In this document: positions 1 to 10,720 of the stretch, piece by piece | Layout: each line of letters starts with the position of its first letter | How positions within the stretch are numbered: position 1 is the stretch's first letter | Source: Cycas panzhihuaensis | Lineage: Eukaryota; Cycadophyta | Assembly: GCA_023213395.1 (NCBI GenBank) | Contig: CM041465.1 | Span: 43,593,741-43,657,740, forward strand | Reading direction: 5' to 3' | Length of the DNA: 64,000 nucleotides | The notes under the pieces: model-generated | What the model saw: only the letters and a program-made list of their open reading frames with translations | Databases searched by the model: none | Told to the model about the DNA's origin: nothing | Translations under genes and position numbers: made by a program

Positions 1-46
1 ATTATCTCAATCCAAATACATAAAGAACATACTCAAAAAATTCAAT

Positions 47-835
47 ATGGAGAACTGCAATAGTTGTGTCACACCAATGGAAACCAACTATGTTCTGAGC
101 TCAAATATAGAAGAACAAAAGGTAGATGCTACCTTGTATAGACAATTAGTCGGAAGTCTGATCTATCTCACTGCCACCAGACCAGATATAGCCTTTTTTG
201 TAGGAGTAATTTCCAAATTCATGCAAGAACCAAAAGTCTCTCATTGGAATATAGCAAAACGAATACTCAGATATCTGAAAGGAACTATAAATCTTGAGTT
301 AAGATACAATCAAAACAAGAATATAGTTACATCGTCTCAGATATTGTGATTCAGATTGGGCCGGTGACAAGACAAAAAGAAAATTCATCATAGGTATTGT
401 TTCTCCTTGGGATCAGCAACAATCTCATGGAACAACAAAAAACAATCCACAATAGCATTGTCATCTACAGAAGCCGAGTACAAATCAACAGTCAGTGCAG
501 CCTGCGAAGCCATTTGGATCAGACAACTATTAAAGGATCTTGGACAAGAACAAACAGAATCAACTACTCTATTTTGTGATAATCAAAGCACTATCAAGAT
601 GACAAAAAATCCTGTGTTTTATGCAAGAACAAAACACATTGAAGTTCATCATCACTTCATCAGGGAGAAGGTTCAAAATAAAGAAATCGAGCTCGTATAC
701 TGCAAATCAGAAGATCAAACAGCAGATATCTTCACAAAAGCTTTGAGTAGAAGTAAATTTCAATTTTTTAGAGTCAAATTAGGAATAAAAGATAAAACAT
801 TAACAGAGGGTGTAAAAAGTAATGTTTTATCTTAA
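47..835 (+). pseudogene. pol: Copia J reverse transcriptase end and RNase H
   Basis: The first part (47-349) carries the typical copia stretch after the polymerase core, with LYRQLVGSLIYLTATRPDI and the downstream AKRILRYLKGT motif. The second part (407-835) is RNase H with ALSSTEAEYK, FCDNQSTIKM and HTKHIEVHHHFI-type motifs (here RTKHIEVHHHFI), followed by the usual end ADIFTKAL. The two parts are in different frames, so at least one indel lies near 330-405. In the family, RNase H removes the RNA strand during cDNA synthesis in virus-like particles. It is a decayed copy without its N-terminal domains. Confidence 0.88.
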
Positions 836-1018
836 GTAACTTAGACTCTTTTAATTATGCCACGTGGCATAAAATCATTTGTCAGTATTTAGGTGGTTGA
901 TAAACCAATTTGAAACTGTCTCTCATATGTACAATATAAATGAGTGATAGAGATCATAATAGAATGTATCTTTTTGACAGAAATAAACATTGAATAGTTT
1001 TTCATCAACTTTGTGTAA
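811..1018 (+). repeat. 3' LTR of copia J
   Basis: Starts TGTAAAAAGTAATG directly after a purine stretch (ACAGAGGG), as in the LTRs of copias H and I. The length of about 208 bp equals the other two families' LTRs. The end is uncertain because the expected TTACA terminus is degraded. Confidence 0.7.
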
Positions 1019-1501
1019 TGATTTGGTTTCCACCCATTTGGTTGCATGATCTGTAGCGACTAAAATATATTTGGCTTATGTCCTCCATGCCAGTAGTTTT
1101 ATAGGCCCGATAAAATATAATCTCGATTTTTCAAATGGTGCTAGGGAAAGGATTAGATTTAAAGGATTAAAATCTTTAGGCTTTGCCTTTCCGACCCTTT
1201 GACAATAATCCCACATCTTCACCCAGTCCTTTACATCCATGAATAGGGTTGGCCACCAGAATCTGGTTGTCAATATTTTCCTTTGAGTGTCTTTTATGCC
1301 TGTATGTCCTCTTGATATACCTTTGTAAGCTTGAGAGATTACTTGTTGCACCTCATGCAGTCGAATACAACGTCGCAAAATGTAGTCAGGTCCAAGTTTA
1401 TATAATTCTCCTCTGATCAACTGGTAGGGTTCTGTTTTTCTATTCAAGTTCCTTTTTTGTGCTTTATCCAAGTTTTGAGGACATTGTGTTGTGATTAGGA
1501 A
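1019..1501 (-). pseudogene. pol: Gypsy B integrase N-terminal fragment
   Basis: On the minus strand this reads from the RNase H-integrase joint into the zinc-binding domain: the EPYQLI.GELYKLG lead-in, the HE...H pair, TRFWWPTLF and the CQRVGK end of the HHCC finger. One of the two finger cysteines is lost (WDYCQ instead of CDYCQ). It stops at the copia J junction after the start of the core, IGPIKLLA. The right edge is the point where A inserted (1501/1502). An open frame continues from here into the LTR of A, but that extension is not part of the protein. Confidence 0.85.
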
Positions 1502-2221
1502 TGTTGCGATTATATTTGACACCATACATTCGAGGAGAGGAACAAATGAAGAACCAACAGTTATTTTGGCGGAACAGTCAACTGGTGCGTATTCAAGGCA
1601 GGGAATGGACAATGCAGAGCTGGAAACGTTGTTCATTCCATCACAAGAACAAATACTGTGTAGCAGAAATGCACCAAACAGTAAAGGAACGAATGTTGGA
1701 CAGAAGGAACGGACACTGTGTAGAGGGACGCAGCAAGCAGATAGGAATGGCTGTGGTACGAAGAGGACATGCGGACAACTGTACAGATGAATGGATGATT
1801 AAACATTAACAAAGGGATTAGCATTGAACAGGCATCCATTCAAGAAAACGAACGGTTGCGCCTGTAGACGCAATTGTTTCTAAATAGGAATGCATAGTGT
1901 ATATAAACACATCCACTCATTGGGATGGATGTGAGAGTCGAGTAAGTGATTCCAGTAATACCTGATCTGGTATGGTTGACTAGTCAGACCGAATGGACCT
2001 TGTATGATGTAATCTTGACTATTGTCTAATAAAATAAGAGAGTTACGTGGACAATTATGTGTATTTATTGAGGAATGCATGAGGAATATATGTTATCTGT
2101 GGACTTATGTTGCTTGATTAATAACAAATACGTATGTTGGCCACTTGCACACACCCTAGACTACAGTGGAAACCCTTGACAAGTGAAGATTTGTAATAGG
2201 AAGCAATAAATTCAGTCAACA
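1502..2221 (+). repeat. 5' LTR of gypsy A
   Basis: Begins TGTTGCGATTAT and ends CAGTCAACA, so TGTT...AACA termini. Matches the 3' LTR at 13082-13783 and, in reverse, the LTRs of F and B. Contains short palindromic words built on GGAACG/CATTCC. Confidence 0.93.
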
Positions 2222-2222
2222 T

Positions 2223-2235
2223 TGGTTCCATTGGC
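2223..2235 (+). other. Primer binding site of A, tRNA-Glu type
   Basis: TGGTTCCATTGGC one base after the LTR. The sister site in D is TGGTTCCGTTGCC, which matches the complement of a plant tRNA-Glu(UUC) 3' end plus CCA as I recall it. A differs from D at two positions. Confidence 0.7.
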
Positions 2236-2355
2236 TAAGTCCACTAAGCGGAGGGAAGAGAAAACCGAAAAATTCATGTGCAAAAAATAAGTCACCCTGG
2301 CTATCACAGTGATGGCAGGCTCTAACTAAGCCTAGACAGCTAGGAGGGCCTTCCA

Positions 2356-4510
2356 ATGCCACCTAAACGGCCTTCGAAGGTAGAGGAGTCATAAGCCAAA
2401 GCTCAGGAAATACAGGAATCAGGCAGGCAGAGAGCCTTAAGATGGTCCCGAGAGAAAACGATAAGGAGAGCAAGGAGATTAAGTGTTAAAAAGAAAGAAG
2501 ACCAAAATGAGTCAATGGAAGGATCTGAGGCAAGTGGAGCCCAAACACCACGGGGAATAGAAAATAGAGGCCAAGGAGAGCCCATGACAATCACACCTGC
2601 TCCAAGGAAATATTATAATGAAGCGAAAGATATGAAACAAGAGGAAGAAGAAACAAATAATCCCTAGACAGAACAAAGCTTGGACTCTACTCTGAAGGAC
2701 CTAAGTGGTAACGAGGAAAAGGCAAAGGAAGGTCCCCAGGCACATTGGGAAAATCACTTGATTAGACAAATTTTCGAAGATCCATCAGAGGGAAACGGGG
2801 ATTAGTCATACATAATAACAACTCTAGTAGCGGCAGAAATACCAGGAGTACCATCCAACTAAAATCACCAATACGCAATCCTTTATTCGGGAAGGAGAAT
2901 AGTAGGGAAGAGACGCCACCAAGGAGACTCTACAAGAAGTTTCTTGAAGTAAAGGCAACAACCCCACTGCAAAAAGAAGAGAAGAAAGATAGGTCTGCAA
3001 TGGCACACCATAGAGAATTTGGGAAACTCATCTTTGATGATTCAACCAATGCTGCAAAACATGTCTATTTATTTCAGAGATTGATTAATCTCGAAAAAAT
3101 CATGAATGATAATGAAGTTAAGGAGAGGTTTGCATATTCACTAAAAGGTGTACCATTGGCATGGTATAAGCAACTGGACCAACACAAATCATGAAATAAG
3201 ATTAAAACGGAGTTTGAAACAAGATTTCTAAAATATAGAAACAATTATACCATAGAACTAACACTAAGGGAAATCCAAGGAAAGACAAGAGAGTTAGTCA
3301 TGACCTATATTAGCAAAATAGACATGATCATTGCCGCTGTGACCAACAATGAAAAGATTACATATTTAAGCATGCATACCTTTTTTCGTGAATGGACTAA
3401 ATGCTAAGCTAAGAAATGCAATGGCATCCCGTCCATTGAAATCATATAAACAGGCACAAGAGGTGGCCTTGGATTTTGAAAAGGAGATAGATACTAAGAG
3501 GATAGCTTATGACCCCTTAGTGGTAAGATTACAAGAAGAGATCAATGAATTGAAGACACAGAATTTGAATAGACCACTATTTCAAATGACTAAGACAAAG
3601 GAAAACACAGAAACATAAGCCTTAAGAAAAGAGGTGGCTAGGCTAAAATTACAACACCGGGATAACCCCAAGGAAGATTCCAAAACACATTGAGGTAAAG
3701 AACCCCCAATTGAGAAATGGTGTGAGGAAAACACCCACACCACAAAGGAGTGTGAATGTAACGCGAGAAACCGCAAATAAAACGCTTGGTGTCATATTTG
3801 CGACTAAGGAACACATAGCATACGAGATTGTTACTTCAACACTAGAGGTTCGAACGCTCGAGAAAGAGGGCGAGGGAGAAACAATGGAATTACTCGTACA
3901 ATCTATACAACCAGAACCCAACCGAAGAATCCAAGAAAGAAACCTTCATTGGGTAGATGCTTGATATGTTTGGAATATAGGCACAGGAAGTCAGATTATC
4001 CAGTAGCGAAAATTCAGAAAGAATTCCCATACTTGTGTAAGAACTTCAGACCAAGCACTCACACCACTGAGGAGTGCAAAGGCAAGGGTAAGGCCTTACA
4101 TGGGGTAACAGTCATACCCAGGTCCCCAAAAAATGTCAACTTACAGAATCGAAGAAACAAAGGAGAAGAGGATTATCGTAACCCTAAAATAGAGATTGAT
4201 CGCTTTGCTACTGCAAAAAAAGCATTGGAAGAAGTCATGTAGGAGGAAGGACTCAAATCACTACCCCTAGGAAAACCAGAAGTGAAGGAGGTATACCGAA
4301 GAAGGAATAAGAAATTAGAGGAGCAAACATTGCTAGAGAACCCAAAAGGAAACCCTAAAACAGAAGAACTTTTACAAAAATTAATACTAATGGAAGATTT
4401 GGTTAACTAATTAAACTTAACCATTCCATTAGGAAAAGTCATTGAATGGATCAAAGGAGGGAAGATACACCCAAAAGAAGCTTATAGAAGTTTAAATAAC
4501 ATCAAACCGT
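2356..4510 (+). pseudogene. gag: Gag of gypsy A
   Basis: The start is the ATG of MPPKRPSK, a start shared by D, E and F. A basic N-terminal region is followed by the capsid domain (about 3000-3480), with EFGKLIF, VPLAWYKQLD and the LREIQ...YISKID segment. Then come a coiled coil (LRKEVARLKLQ, near 3620) and remnants of four zinc knuckles near 3715, 3785, 3955 and 4030; the first has lost residues and the third has Y for the last Cys. In the family Gag forms the particle and binds the genomic RNA. Stops include a TAA at 2389 (CAA in F) and a TGA in KSWN (TGG in F). At least one frameshift lies before 3000. Confidence 0.85.
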
Positions 4511-4736
4511 CTTGCGATTTAGATCCCTCAGCCGATATCAACATTTTGGGGGTAAACCTCAAAAATGTTATCGTGCATAGAGGGGCAGCTGTAAATGTCT
4601 TACCAACCCAAACATGGAAGAAACTTGAGAGCCCAAGATTAGCATCAACTAATTATTCACTCAAGTTGGCCAACGAACTACTAGTCAAACTAGTGGGGCA
4701 GCTAGAGAATATCCAAGTCAACGTGGCCAGCATTAT

Positions 4737-5281
4737 TGTAGCATTCCAAAATATGGTCAAAAGTATAGCATATGACCATTCAAATCAAAGCTCTCTAAAC
4801 GACGATTCCAACGGTCCGCATTTAAAGTTAATTCTGACATCTGCATCAAAAGTTATGACCATTTAAAGTTGGCCTGTCAATTTTTGGAGAAGTCCTGGCC
4901 GACTTCTATTGGTGCAGTATTAAGAATAATATCATCTTTTATGGCCGACTTCTATTGCTATCCGTTGGCCGCCTATTTAAGGAGGATTTGCGGCCTCATT
5001 TCATCATCGAAGAAGAAGTCTTGGACTACAATATTTTCGGCCCTTTTGAGGAGCTTTGTGGAGGGAACCTCGCCTCGAAGAGGGATTCTTTATCGTCAAG
5101 AATTTATGGATTTTTTGGTAACGTTGTATCTATTACTTTATATTCATTTCATACCATTTTATATTTGTATTCGAGTGGATTTGTATTATTGCTCTCTTGA
5201 TTGGGTATTTTGCAAGTGCATTTGGTGGATATTTTGTCTATTTCTATAAATCTATTAGAAGAATTCTGTAAGGTTGCTACA
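4737..5281 (+). repeat. 5' LTR of element G
   Basis: Starts TGTAGCATTC and ends TTGCTACA, with inverted TGTAGC/GCTACA ends. By eye about 96% identical to 6789-7330, with a few short indels. Contains the repeated word TGGCCGACTTCTATTG twice. Confidence 0.95.
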
Positions 5282-5283
5282 AG

Positions 5284-5295
5284 TGGTATCAGAGC
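5284..5295 (+). other. Primer binding site of G, initiator Met tRNA
   Basis: TGGTATCAGAGC two bases after the LTR, the usual plant complement to the 3' end of initiator tRNA-Met. It sets the element on the plus strand. Confidence 0.9.
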
Positions 5296-5335
5296 TTCGT
5301 CAAGGAAAGGGCAAAGTAGAACATGAGAAGAACAC

Positions 5336-6788
5336 GTGGAACATATAAAGCCTGAGAAACAAATGGAGACAGTTTTTTTTAATTTGGAGGATTACGAGGG
5401 CATGAAAATATGGATAGAAGATTTTGAGTTTACGTCTGATACAGAAATGGAAGAATATGGACCATTATTAGAAATGATATTGAATGGACGAGCTTATGAG
5501 TGGTTCATTAATTGGGCTAAAGAACCTTTTCTATGGTACCAATTTTGAGGCGGCTACCACACTTTTAAAGAACATAAGGTGGTGAGGTTCAAGCAGATGA
5601 GGAAGGGCAAGAAGAAGACATTATTGATGAGGAGATCCTAGAGGTTTTGCAAGTGCTAGAACGAGATCTAGCTCAGAGAAAACAATATGACGACGTAGAA
5701 GACTTGGAGCATGCACAAGCAATGTAAGAGTCTCATTTCAATATCGAGAGGAAATCCAAGGTGAAGTTACACAAGAGCAGTACAAAGACAATGAAGAACA
5801 AGCAAATTTTTCTCAACAAATCTCATGCAAGGTACCCATTGATCTTGCATTGCACATGCACATTTTGTTCGGTAGTTTTGTATGTCCTCTCTCTTTCCCT
5901 AGTTCAATAGCAATACAAGAGCCCTTCTCTCCTCAACCTATAGTTAGCCATGCTCCTAATTTTCCTAACCTTAGTTTTTTCATAGATCAAATTCTAATTC
6001 CTCTCTGTAACCCTAGTCCGTCTCTTTACTCACCTACTCCTTTAACCCCTATAAATAATCCTCAACAGGACAACCTTCAACTTCAATCGCTTGTCGTTTC
6101 ACCTCTTAGTATTATCTCTTACAAAACCTCTAATTTTTTCCATGCCTCTTCAATTCAGTATTATCAATATTGTCTTTTCCATTAAATCTTTTCTTTTATT
6201 TGAATACCAATTCGCAACCCTATTAAAATCTTTTTTCATAAAGAACCTCTATCATTAATCCCCATCCATCTTTCTCTCCCAAAAGAGTTATGGTTCAACA
6301 AAACTTATACGAACTTACATCTCCATCCAAGACATATTCCAAATTTTATCCTTTCTTTCTATAGCTTCAAAGCTATGCTTGATCTTAGTTCACAAGTCCT
6401 CCTTTTCTTTTTCCTACAATAGGCAATCATCAATCCTTAACCCTCACAATCAATTTTGTTCCCAACGCCTTCACGTCTTTTTCCAAAATCCATCCCATTT
6501 GGAAACAAAAGGTGCAAATGCAAGGCAAGACCAAGAGAAGACATTTGAGATACCTCACAAGTCCCAGGATCCTTTCAATCCAAAACAAGGCGTCATAGGT
6601 ACCTGGTTCCAAGAACAAACATCGGCAAATTCAAGATGCTTGTCAAGACAAATTTCAAAGAAGACACAAGATCGAGGGAAATCTTCATGACCTACAGGAT
6701 CTAGCCGGAGGTGGTTGGAAGATTAGACCGAGCTACAAGCATTTCTCAATACTTCGAGGGCGAAGTATTATTTTAAGGGAAGGGGAAT
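5336..6788 (+). pseudogene. Gag-like remnant and non-coding interior of element G
   Basis: Only 5336-5548 (70 codons) looks protein-coding: FFNLEDYEGMKIWIEDFEF...EMILNGRAYEWFINWA resembles the first half of a plant retrotransposon capsid, with the L.GRAYEWF core. The rest has no recognisable domain. 5550-5820 is purine-rich, 5840-6480 is C/T-rich on this strand, and 6480-6780 is mixed. A purine tract AAGGGAAGGGGA (6775-6786) precedes the 3' LTR. There is no protease, polymerase or integrase, so G depends on other elements. Confidence 0.65.
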
Positions 6789-7330
6789 TGTAGCATTCTA
6801 AAATATGGTCAAAAGTATAGCATATGACCATTCAAATCAAAGCTCTTTGAACGACGATTCCAACGGTCCAGACGAAAGTTAATTCTGACATCTGCATCAA
6901 AAGTTATGACCATTTAAAGTTGGCCTGCTAGTTTTTGGAGAAGTCCTGGCCGACTTCTATTGGTGCAGTATTAAGAATAATATCATCTTTTCTGGCCGAC
7001 TTCTATTGCTATCCGTTGGCCGCCTATTTAAGGAGGATTTGCGGCCTCATTTCATCATCGAAGAAGTCTTGGACTGTAGTATTTTCGGCCCTTTTGAGGA
7101 GCTTTGTGGAGGGAACCTCGCCTCGAAGAGGGATTCTTTATCGTCGAGAATTTATGGATATTTTGGTAACGTTGTATCTATTACTTTATATTCATTTCAT
7201 ACCATTTTATATTTGTATTCAAGTGGATTTGTATTATTGCTCTCTTGATTGGGTAATTTGCAAGTGCATTTGGTGGATATTTTGTCTATTTCTATAAAAT
7301 CTATTAGAAGAATTCTGTAAGTTTGCTACA
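6789..7330 (+). repeat. 3' LTR of element G
   Basis: Copy of 4737-5281, ends TTTGCTACA. It is followed directly by A and then the first TRIM repeat, not by a target site duplication. Confidence 0.95.
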
Positions 7331-7331
7331 A

Positions 7332-7646
7332 GAGGTAATGGTCTACTTGGTGGGGGGCCCTCTTCACTAACACCTCAGGGTTTTGGTGTAACGGTTCGTT
7401 ACAAGTGGTATCAGAGCCAAGACCCAGGTTCAAATCCCATGGGGGCAACACCGCTTATGGGGGCGGTGGGGTGACGCGCCAAACTTCGCCGATGTGCAAA
7501 ACGCCGTCGTAGCCGGGGCCTGTGGGGCGCATGAACGCCGGTGAAAGCGGGGCTAGCCCGTTTGAACCGGGGGGGAGGTAATGGTCTACTTGGTGGGGGG
7601 CCCTCTTCACTAACACCTCGGGGTTTTGGTGTAACGGTTCGTTACA
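7332..7646 (+). mobile_element. TRIM-like miniature LTR element, GC-rich
   Basis: Two 72-bp direct repeats (7332-7403 and 7575-7646) differ at one base. The first is followed by TGGTATCAGAGC (7406-7417), the initiator tRNA-Met primer site, and the second is preceded by a G tract. The interior (7404-7574) has no ORF and is much richer in G, C and CpG than anything else in the window. Each repeat ends in the palindrome TGTAACG-GTT-CGTTACA. The size and layout fit terminal-repeat retrotransposons in miniature. The near identity of the repeats and surviving CpGs suggest a recent copy. Confidence 0.8.
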
Positions 7647-7900
7647 ATTATCGTCTCCATTGATTTCACGATCATAGATACTATTAAAGACACGGTCACC
7701 AATCCAACATTATTAGGAAGACCATGGTTATATCGAACCGAGTGTTTACAAAGTTGAAAAGACGTGACATTCACCTTCACGGATGAAGGAAACGAGGTCG
7801 TCCTCCCTATGTTGGCAAAAGGGAAATATATAGTAGAAGTCATCTCAGACGACGCATCCAGTACGATAATCGTCACTTAAGAAACTTCTTCTACTTTTGA

Positions 7901-9300
7901 CGAAGCCAATCTATATCACACAATGGAGGAGACCAATGATATGAATGATGCCCAAGAATACGAACCTAACATTTACAGAGAATTGTCATCCGAAGTGTCA
8001 TTCGACGAAGAAGAGACTAACAACATGGTCTGATATTGGATAGACAACTCGTATGAAGTTCAACCCTCTTCATTTCACTGCAATTTGTTGTCAAATATTT
8101 TTCGATTGACAGTAAATTAAATAATAATAATTTAGACTATATGTGTGCCGAAAAACCTTAAAAAACCATTAGAGAATAGTTTAGTAAAAGTGGAATTTCA
8201 AGTGAAAAACAAAGCATATGTAAATTTGATCATCTCTACAAACTCTCATCCACCCCATCCCCACTCCCACCTCCTTCTCAACCCTGAATCCCCACCCCCC
8301 ATCCCTAGAGCCGATTTGGGAGATCTGGCCAATCTTCCTTCCAACTCTAGGGATATCCTTCCAAACTCCTCTACCAAAAACCAACAAGTTGAGGTAAAAT
8401 ATTCTATCCTTGACCAAAAATCTTCCTTAGACTCACCAACATCTCTTTTGGTAAATCCCCCTAGTGAAAGTGAACTGGAGGATAACCTTCGAAAGGTAGC
8501 AGGATTTGCCCACCCCATAGAACTTATACCAAAAGATAGAACCATAAGGCAGAAACAAATACCTACATTTTTAGGCAAAAGAATGGAAGGCACAAAGCAC
8601 TTAATCCAATGTATGGAACATTGATTGGAACACAGGATCTTAGATAAAAAAATAATGGGTTGCCGATTTTGTAATCTCCATTCAGGATAATGCATGGTGG
8701 TGGTACACAGCCCATCATCATACCTTACAAACATGGAAAAACTTGCAATCAACCTTTAGGCTAAGGTTCGATCCACCTCAAAACTTGATCATCTTAAGCT
8801 TCTTAGTGGAGGAATGACCTAACAAGCATCTCCTTAGGTGTAGATGATTATGGAAACATCGGAGTATTCCCAAATTACATTGGACCCACCTTTTCATCCA
8901 TACCTTAGGAACCCTAGCAAAAACATGGTTCCTAAAGCAAGAACAACTACAACGAGTAACATGGGAAGAAATAGGGCATTCATTTATCCAAGCCTTTTCA
9001 TATTCTTCCAATAATCAACCCATACATAAAGTGTTAAAAAACATAAGGGATATAAGTAGAAAGGTAGAGAAAAATTTAATGTCAATTGAAGACATTAGAG
9101 ACACAAAGGATAGCGATCATGAAAAAAGGGAGGAAGAGGAAGAAGCTAAAAACCTACCTCCGGAATATACAGAATTAAGGTATAAACAAAGGGACATAGA
9201 GGATACACTTGCTCATCTCGAGGGGGGAGAGAGGCAACAGGGAGAACCTAAGACGACCCAAATTAACCTTGGGTCAGAAATAGACCCTAAGAACATCACG
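7901..9300 (+). pseudogene. pol: Linker and second capsid-like segment of gypsy A
   Basis: After the protease come a conserved acidic stretch (ETSSTFDEANLYHTMEE), a Pro/Ser-rich linker (about 8240-8460, HPPHPHSHLL), then two capsid-like segments. The first is about 8600-8790, with HLIQCMEH, IQDNAWWWYTAHHH and STFRLRFDPPQ. The second is about 8870-9050, with FIHTLGTLAKTWFLK, VTWEEIGHSFIQAF and IHKVLKNIR. The spacing of aromatic and small residues resembles plant Retrotrans_gag domains, yet it lies between protease and polymerase. A charged region (EKREEEEEAKNLPPEY) leads into reverse transcriptase. Several stops are present. The capsid likeness is inferred from motif pattern only. Confidence 0.65.
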
Positions 9301-10200
9301 ATTGGCAACTACTAGGATGAAAAAATAGTGGCAGAAGCCCAGGCACTATTCGAAGAATACCAGAATGTTTTTGCTTGGTCCTACAAATACTTTAAGGGAA
9401 TTCCACCTAAACTCGGGATGCACCACATTGATTTAATTAAAGGAGCAAAACCTGTGAAGCAAAGATCCTATAGGATGAACCAAGGTACAAAGAAAAGGTA
9501 AAAGCAAAACTAGATAAGATGTTAGAATCGGGATATATATATGAAATTGAATATAGTGATTGGGTAAGTCCCGTTGTGTTTGTACCTAAAAAGAATGGAA
9601 AAATTCGAGTTTGCATAGACTACCGATAGCTGAATAAAGTCACCGAAAAGGATTCCTTTCCCATTCCCTTTACAAAAGAAATCTTAAAAACTTTAAGAGG
9701 AAAAGAAGTCTACTCGTTTACAGATGGATTTAGCAGTTATAATCAGGTAGTAAGTATTGCACCTGAGGATCAACATAAAACCATGTTTATAATTAAATGG
9801 GGAACATATGCATACCAAGTCATGCCATTTGGTCTCACGAACGCTCCAGCAACCTTCCAATGGATAGTACTCAACATATTTAAAAAATTGATTGGAGAAA
9901 CAGTGGTTGTATTTTTGGATGACTGGACCTTATACGAAGTGATAAAAAATCACATGGAAAACCTAAGAATAATGTTACAAACCTGCAAAGAAAACAAGTT
10001 GTGCTTGAACCCAGAAAAATGAACCTTCTTAGTACCCTTCGGTAACCTTCTTGGCCATGTCGTAAGTTAGGAAGGATTAATGACCAACCCAACTAAGGTC
10101 ACAGCTATATTACATTTTCCTCAACCCTAGAACCAAAAACAAGTGAAAGGATTTCTCGGGTTAACAGGATATTATCGAAAGTTCATAAAGGGTTATGCTT
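9301..10200 (+). pseudogene. pol: Reverse transcriptase of gypsy A
   Basis: Motifs in order: FAWSYK, GMHHIDLIKGAKPV, YIYEIEYSDWVSPVVFVPKK, the CIDYR.LNKVT block, FTDGFSSYNQ, VMPFGLTNAPATFQ and the catalytic box VVFLDDW, then [12 protein letters not shown]. The box reads FLDD where most Ty3 elements have Y.DD; the homologous position is FLDD in B and E too. A frameshift lies near 9480. Stops include a TAG at about 9313 (TGG in F), one at about 9628 (CAG in F) and one at 10128-10130 that is also a TAG in B and F. Confidence 0.88.
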
Positions 10201-10720
10201 AGATAGCAGGATCACTGGAAGACCTTCTGAAGAAAGAAATAGAATGGCAATGGGGACCAGATTGATAGAAAGCATTTGAAACCTTAAAATGCGGCATAGC
10301 GTCAGCCCCTATATTACGTTTTCTCGACTGGGAAAAAATATTCCATGTGCACGTAGATGCTTCCCAGTATGCAATCGGGTGTGTTCTAGCACAACAAGGG
10401 GATAACAATGTGGATAGACTTTTATACTTTGCCAGTCACAAACTAACCAAAGCTGAGCAAAATTATACAACAACGAAAAGAGAAGGACTTAGAATGGTTT
10501 ACGCCTTGCAAAAATTTTGCCATTATCTACTAACAAACCCCTTCATATTTTACATGGACCACCAGGCACTCATGTACCTGGTAAATAAACCGTTATTAAG
10601 AGGGCAAATCAATCACCAGTTGATGTTATTCCAAGAATTTACCTTCTGAATTATAGTGAAACGAGGAAAAGCCTATATTATTCCCGACCAACTCTCAAGA
10701 ATACACAATGGTGAAAGAGC
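10201..10720 (+). pseudogene. pol: RNase H of gypsy A
   Basis: Contains the RNase H motifs HVHVDASQYAIGCVLAQ (first acidic residue), TKREGLRMVYALQKF, FYMDHQALMYLVNKP (with the third acidic residue) and the ending YIIPDQLSRIHNGE. It follows reverse transcriptase in the same polyprotein. A TGA at about 10648 replaces the TGG of the FWIIVK motif, and two TAG codons lie at the start of the domain. Confidence 0.87.

Larger units (their letters stand above)
1..1018 (+). mobile_element. Copia element J, 3' end only
   Basis: This is the 3' part of a Ty1/copia element that enters from the left edge. It holds the end of reverse transcriptase, RNase H and a 3' LTR, then passes abruptly into minus-strand gypsy integrase of element B. 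J is related to copias H and I: the RNase H region is clearly alignable and the LTR also begins TGTAAAA. The 5' part, primer site and left target site duplication are outside the window. The right boundary is judged from the 208-bp length of related LTRs and may be a few bases off. Confidence 0.85.
4737..7646 (+). mobile_element. Composite insertion: LTR element G joined to a TRIM
   Basis: The whole block is flanked by the perfect 5-bp duplication ATTAT (4732-4736 and 7647-7651). The inferred empty site, GCATTATCGTCTCC, matches the uninterrupted protease of F. The left end is the TGTAG of the G LTR and the right end is the TTACA of the TRIM repeat. No separate duplication is visible at the internal junction near 7331, so the two elements appear to have entered as one molecule or been joined afterwards. 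Confidence 0.85.
4511..7900 (+). pseudogene. pol: Protease of gypsy A, split by G-TRIM
   Basis: The aspartic protease is in two parts. The left part (to 4736) carries the active-site strand, but the family DGG is changed to HRG (VHRGAAVNVLP), so the catalytic Asp is lost. The right part (from 7647) carries the conserved PTLLGRPWLY strand and the following NEVVLPMLAKGKY segment. The break lies in the strand IIVSIDFTI, at the ATTAT that was duplicated by the insertion. In the family this enzyme cuts the Gag-Pol polyprotein. The copy cannot be active. Confidence 0.85.

Noticed and set aside
1501-1636. Extension of the B integrase frame into the LTR of A
   Set aside because: The extra N-terminal residues are encoded by antisense LTR sequence and belong to another element.
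2356-3200. Two separate overlapping genes at the start of Gag (MPPK frame and M.HH frame)
   Set aside because: The frames differ in A, B and F, but B has a different offset from A and F, and in D one frame covers both. Independent small indels in one old gag gene explain it better.
7380-7445. Host tRNA gene or SINE head
   Set aside because: A B-box-like GGTTCAAATCC exists, but no cloverleaf can be formed and the direct repeats with a primer site fit a TRIM.
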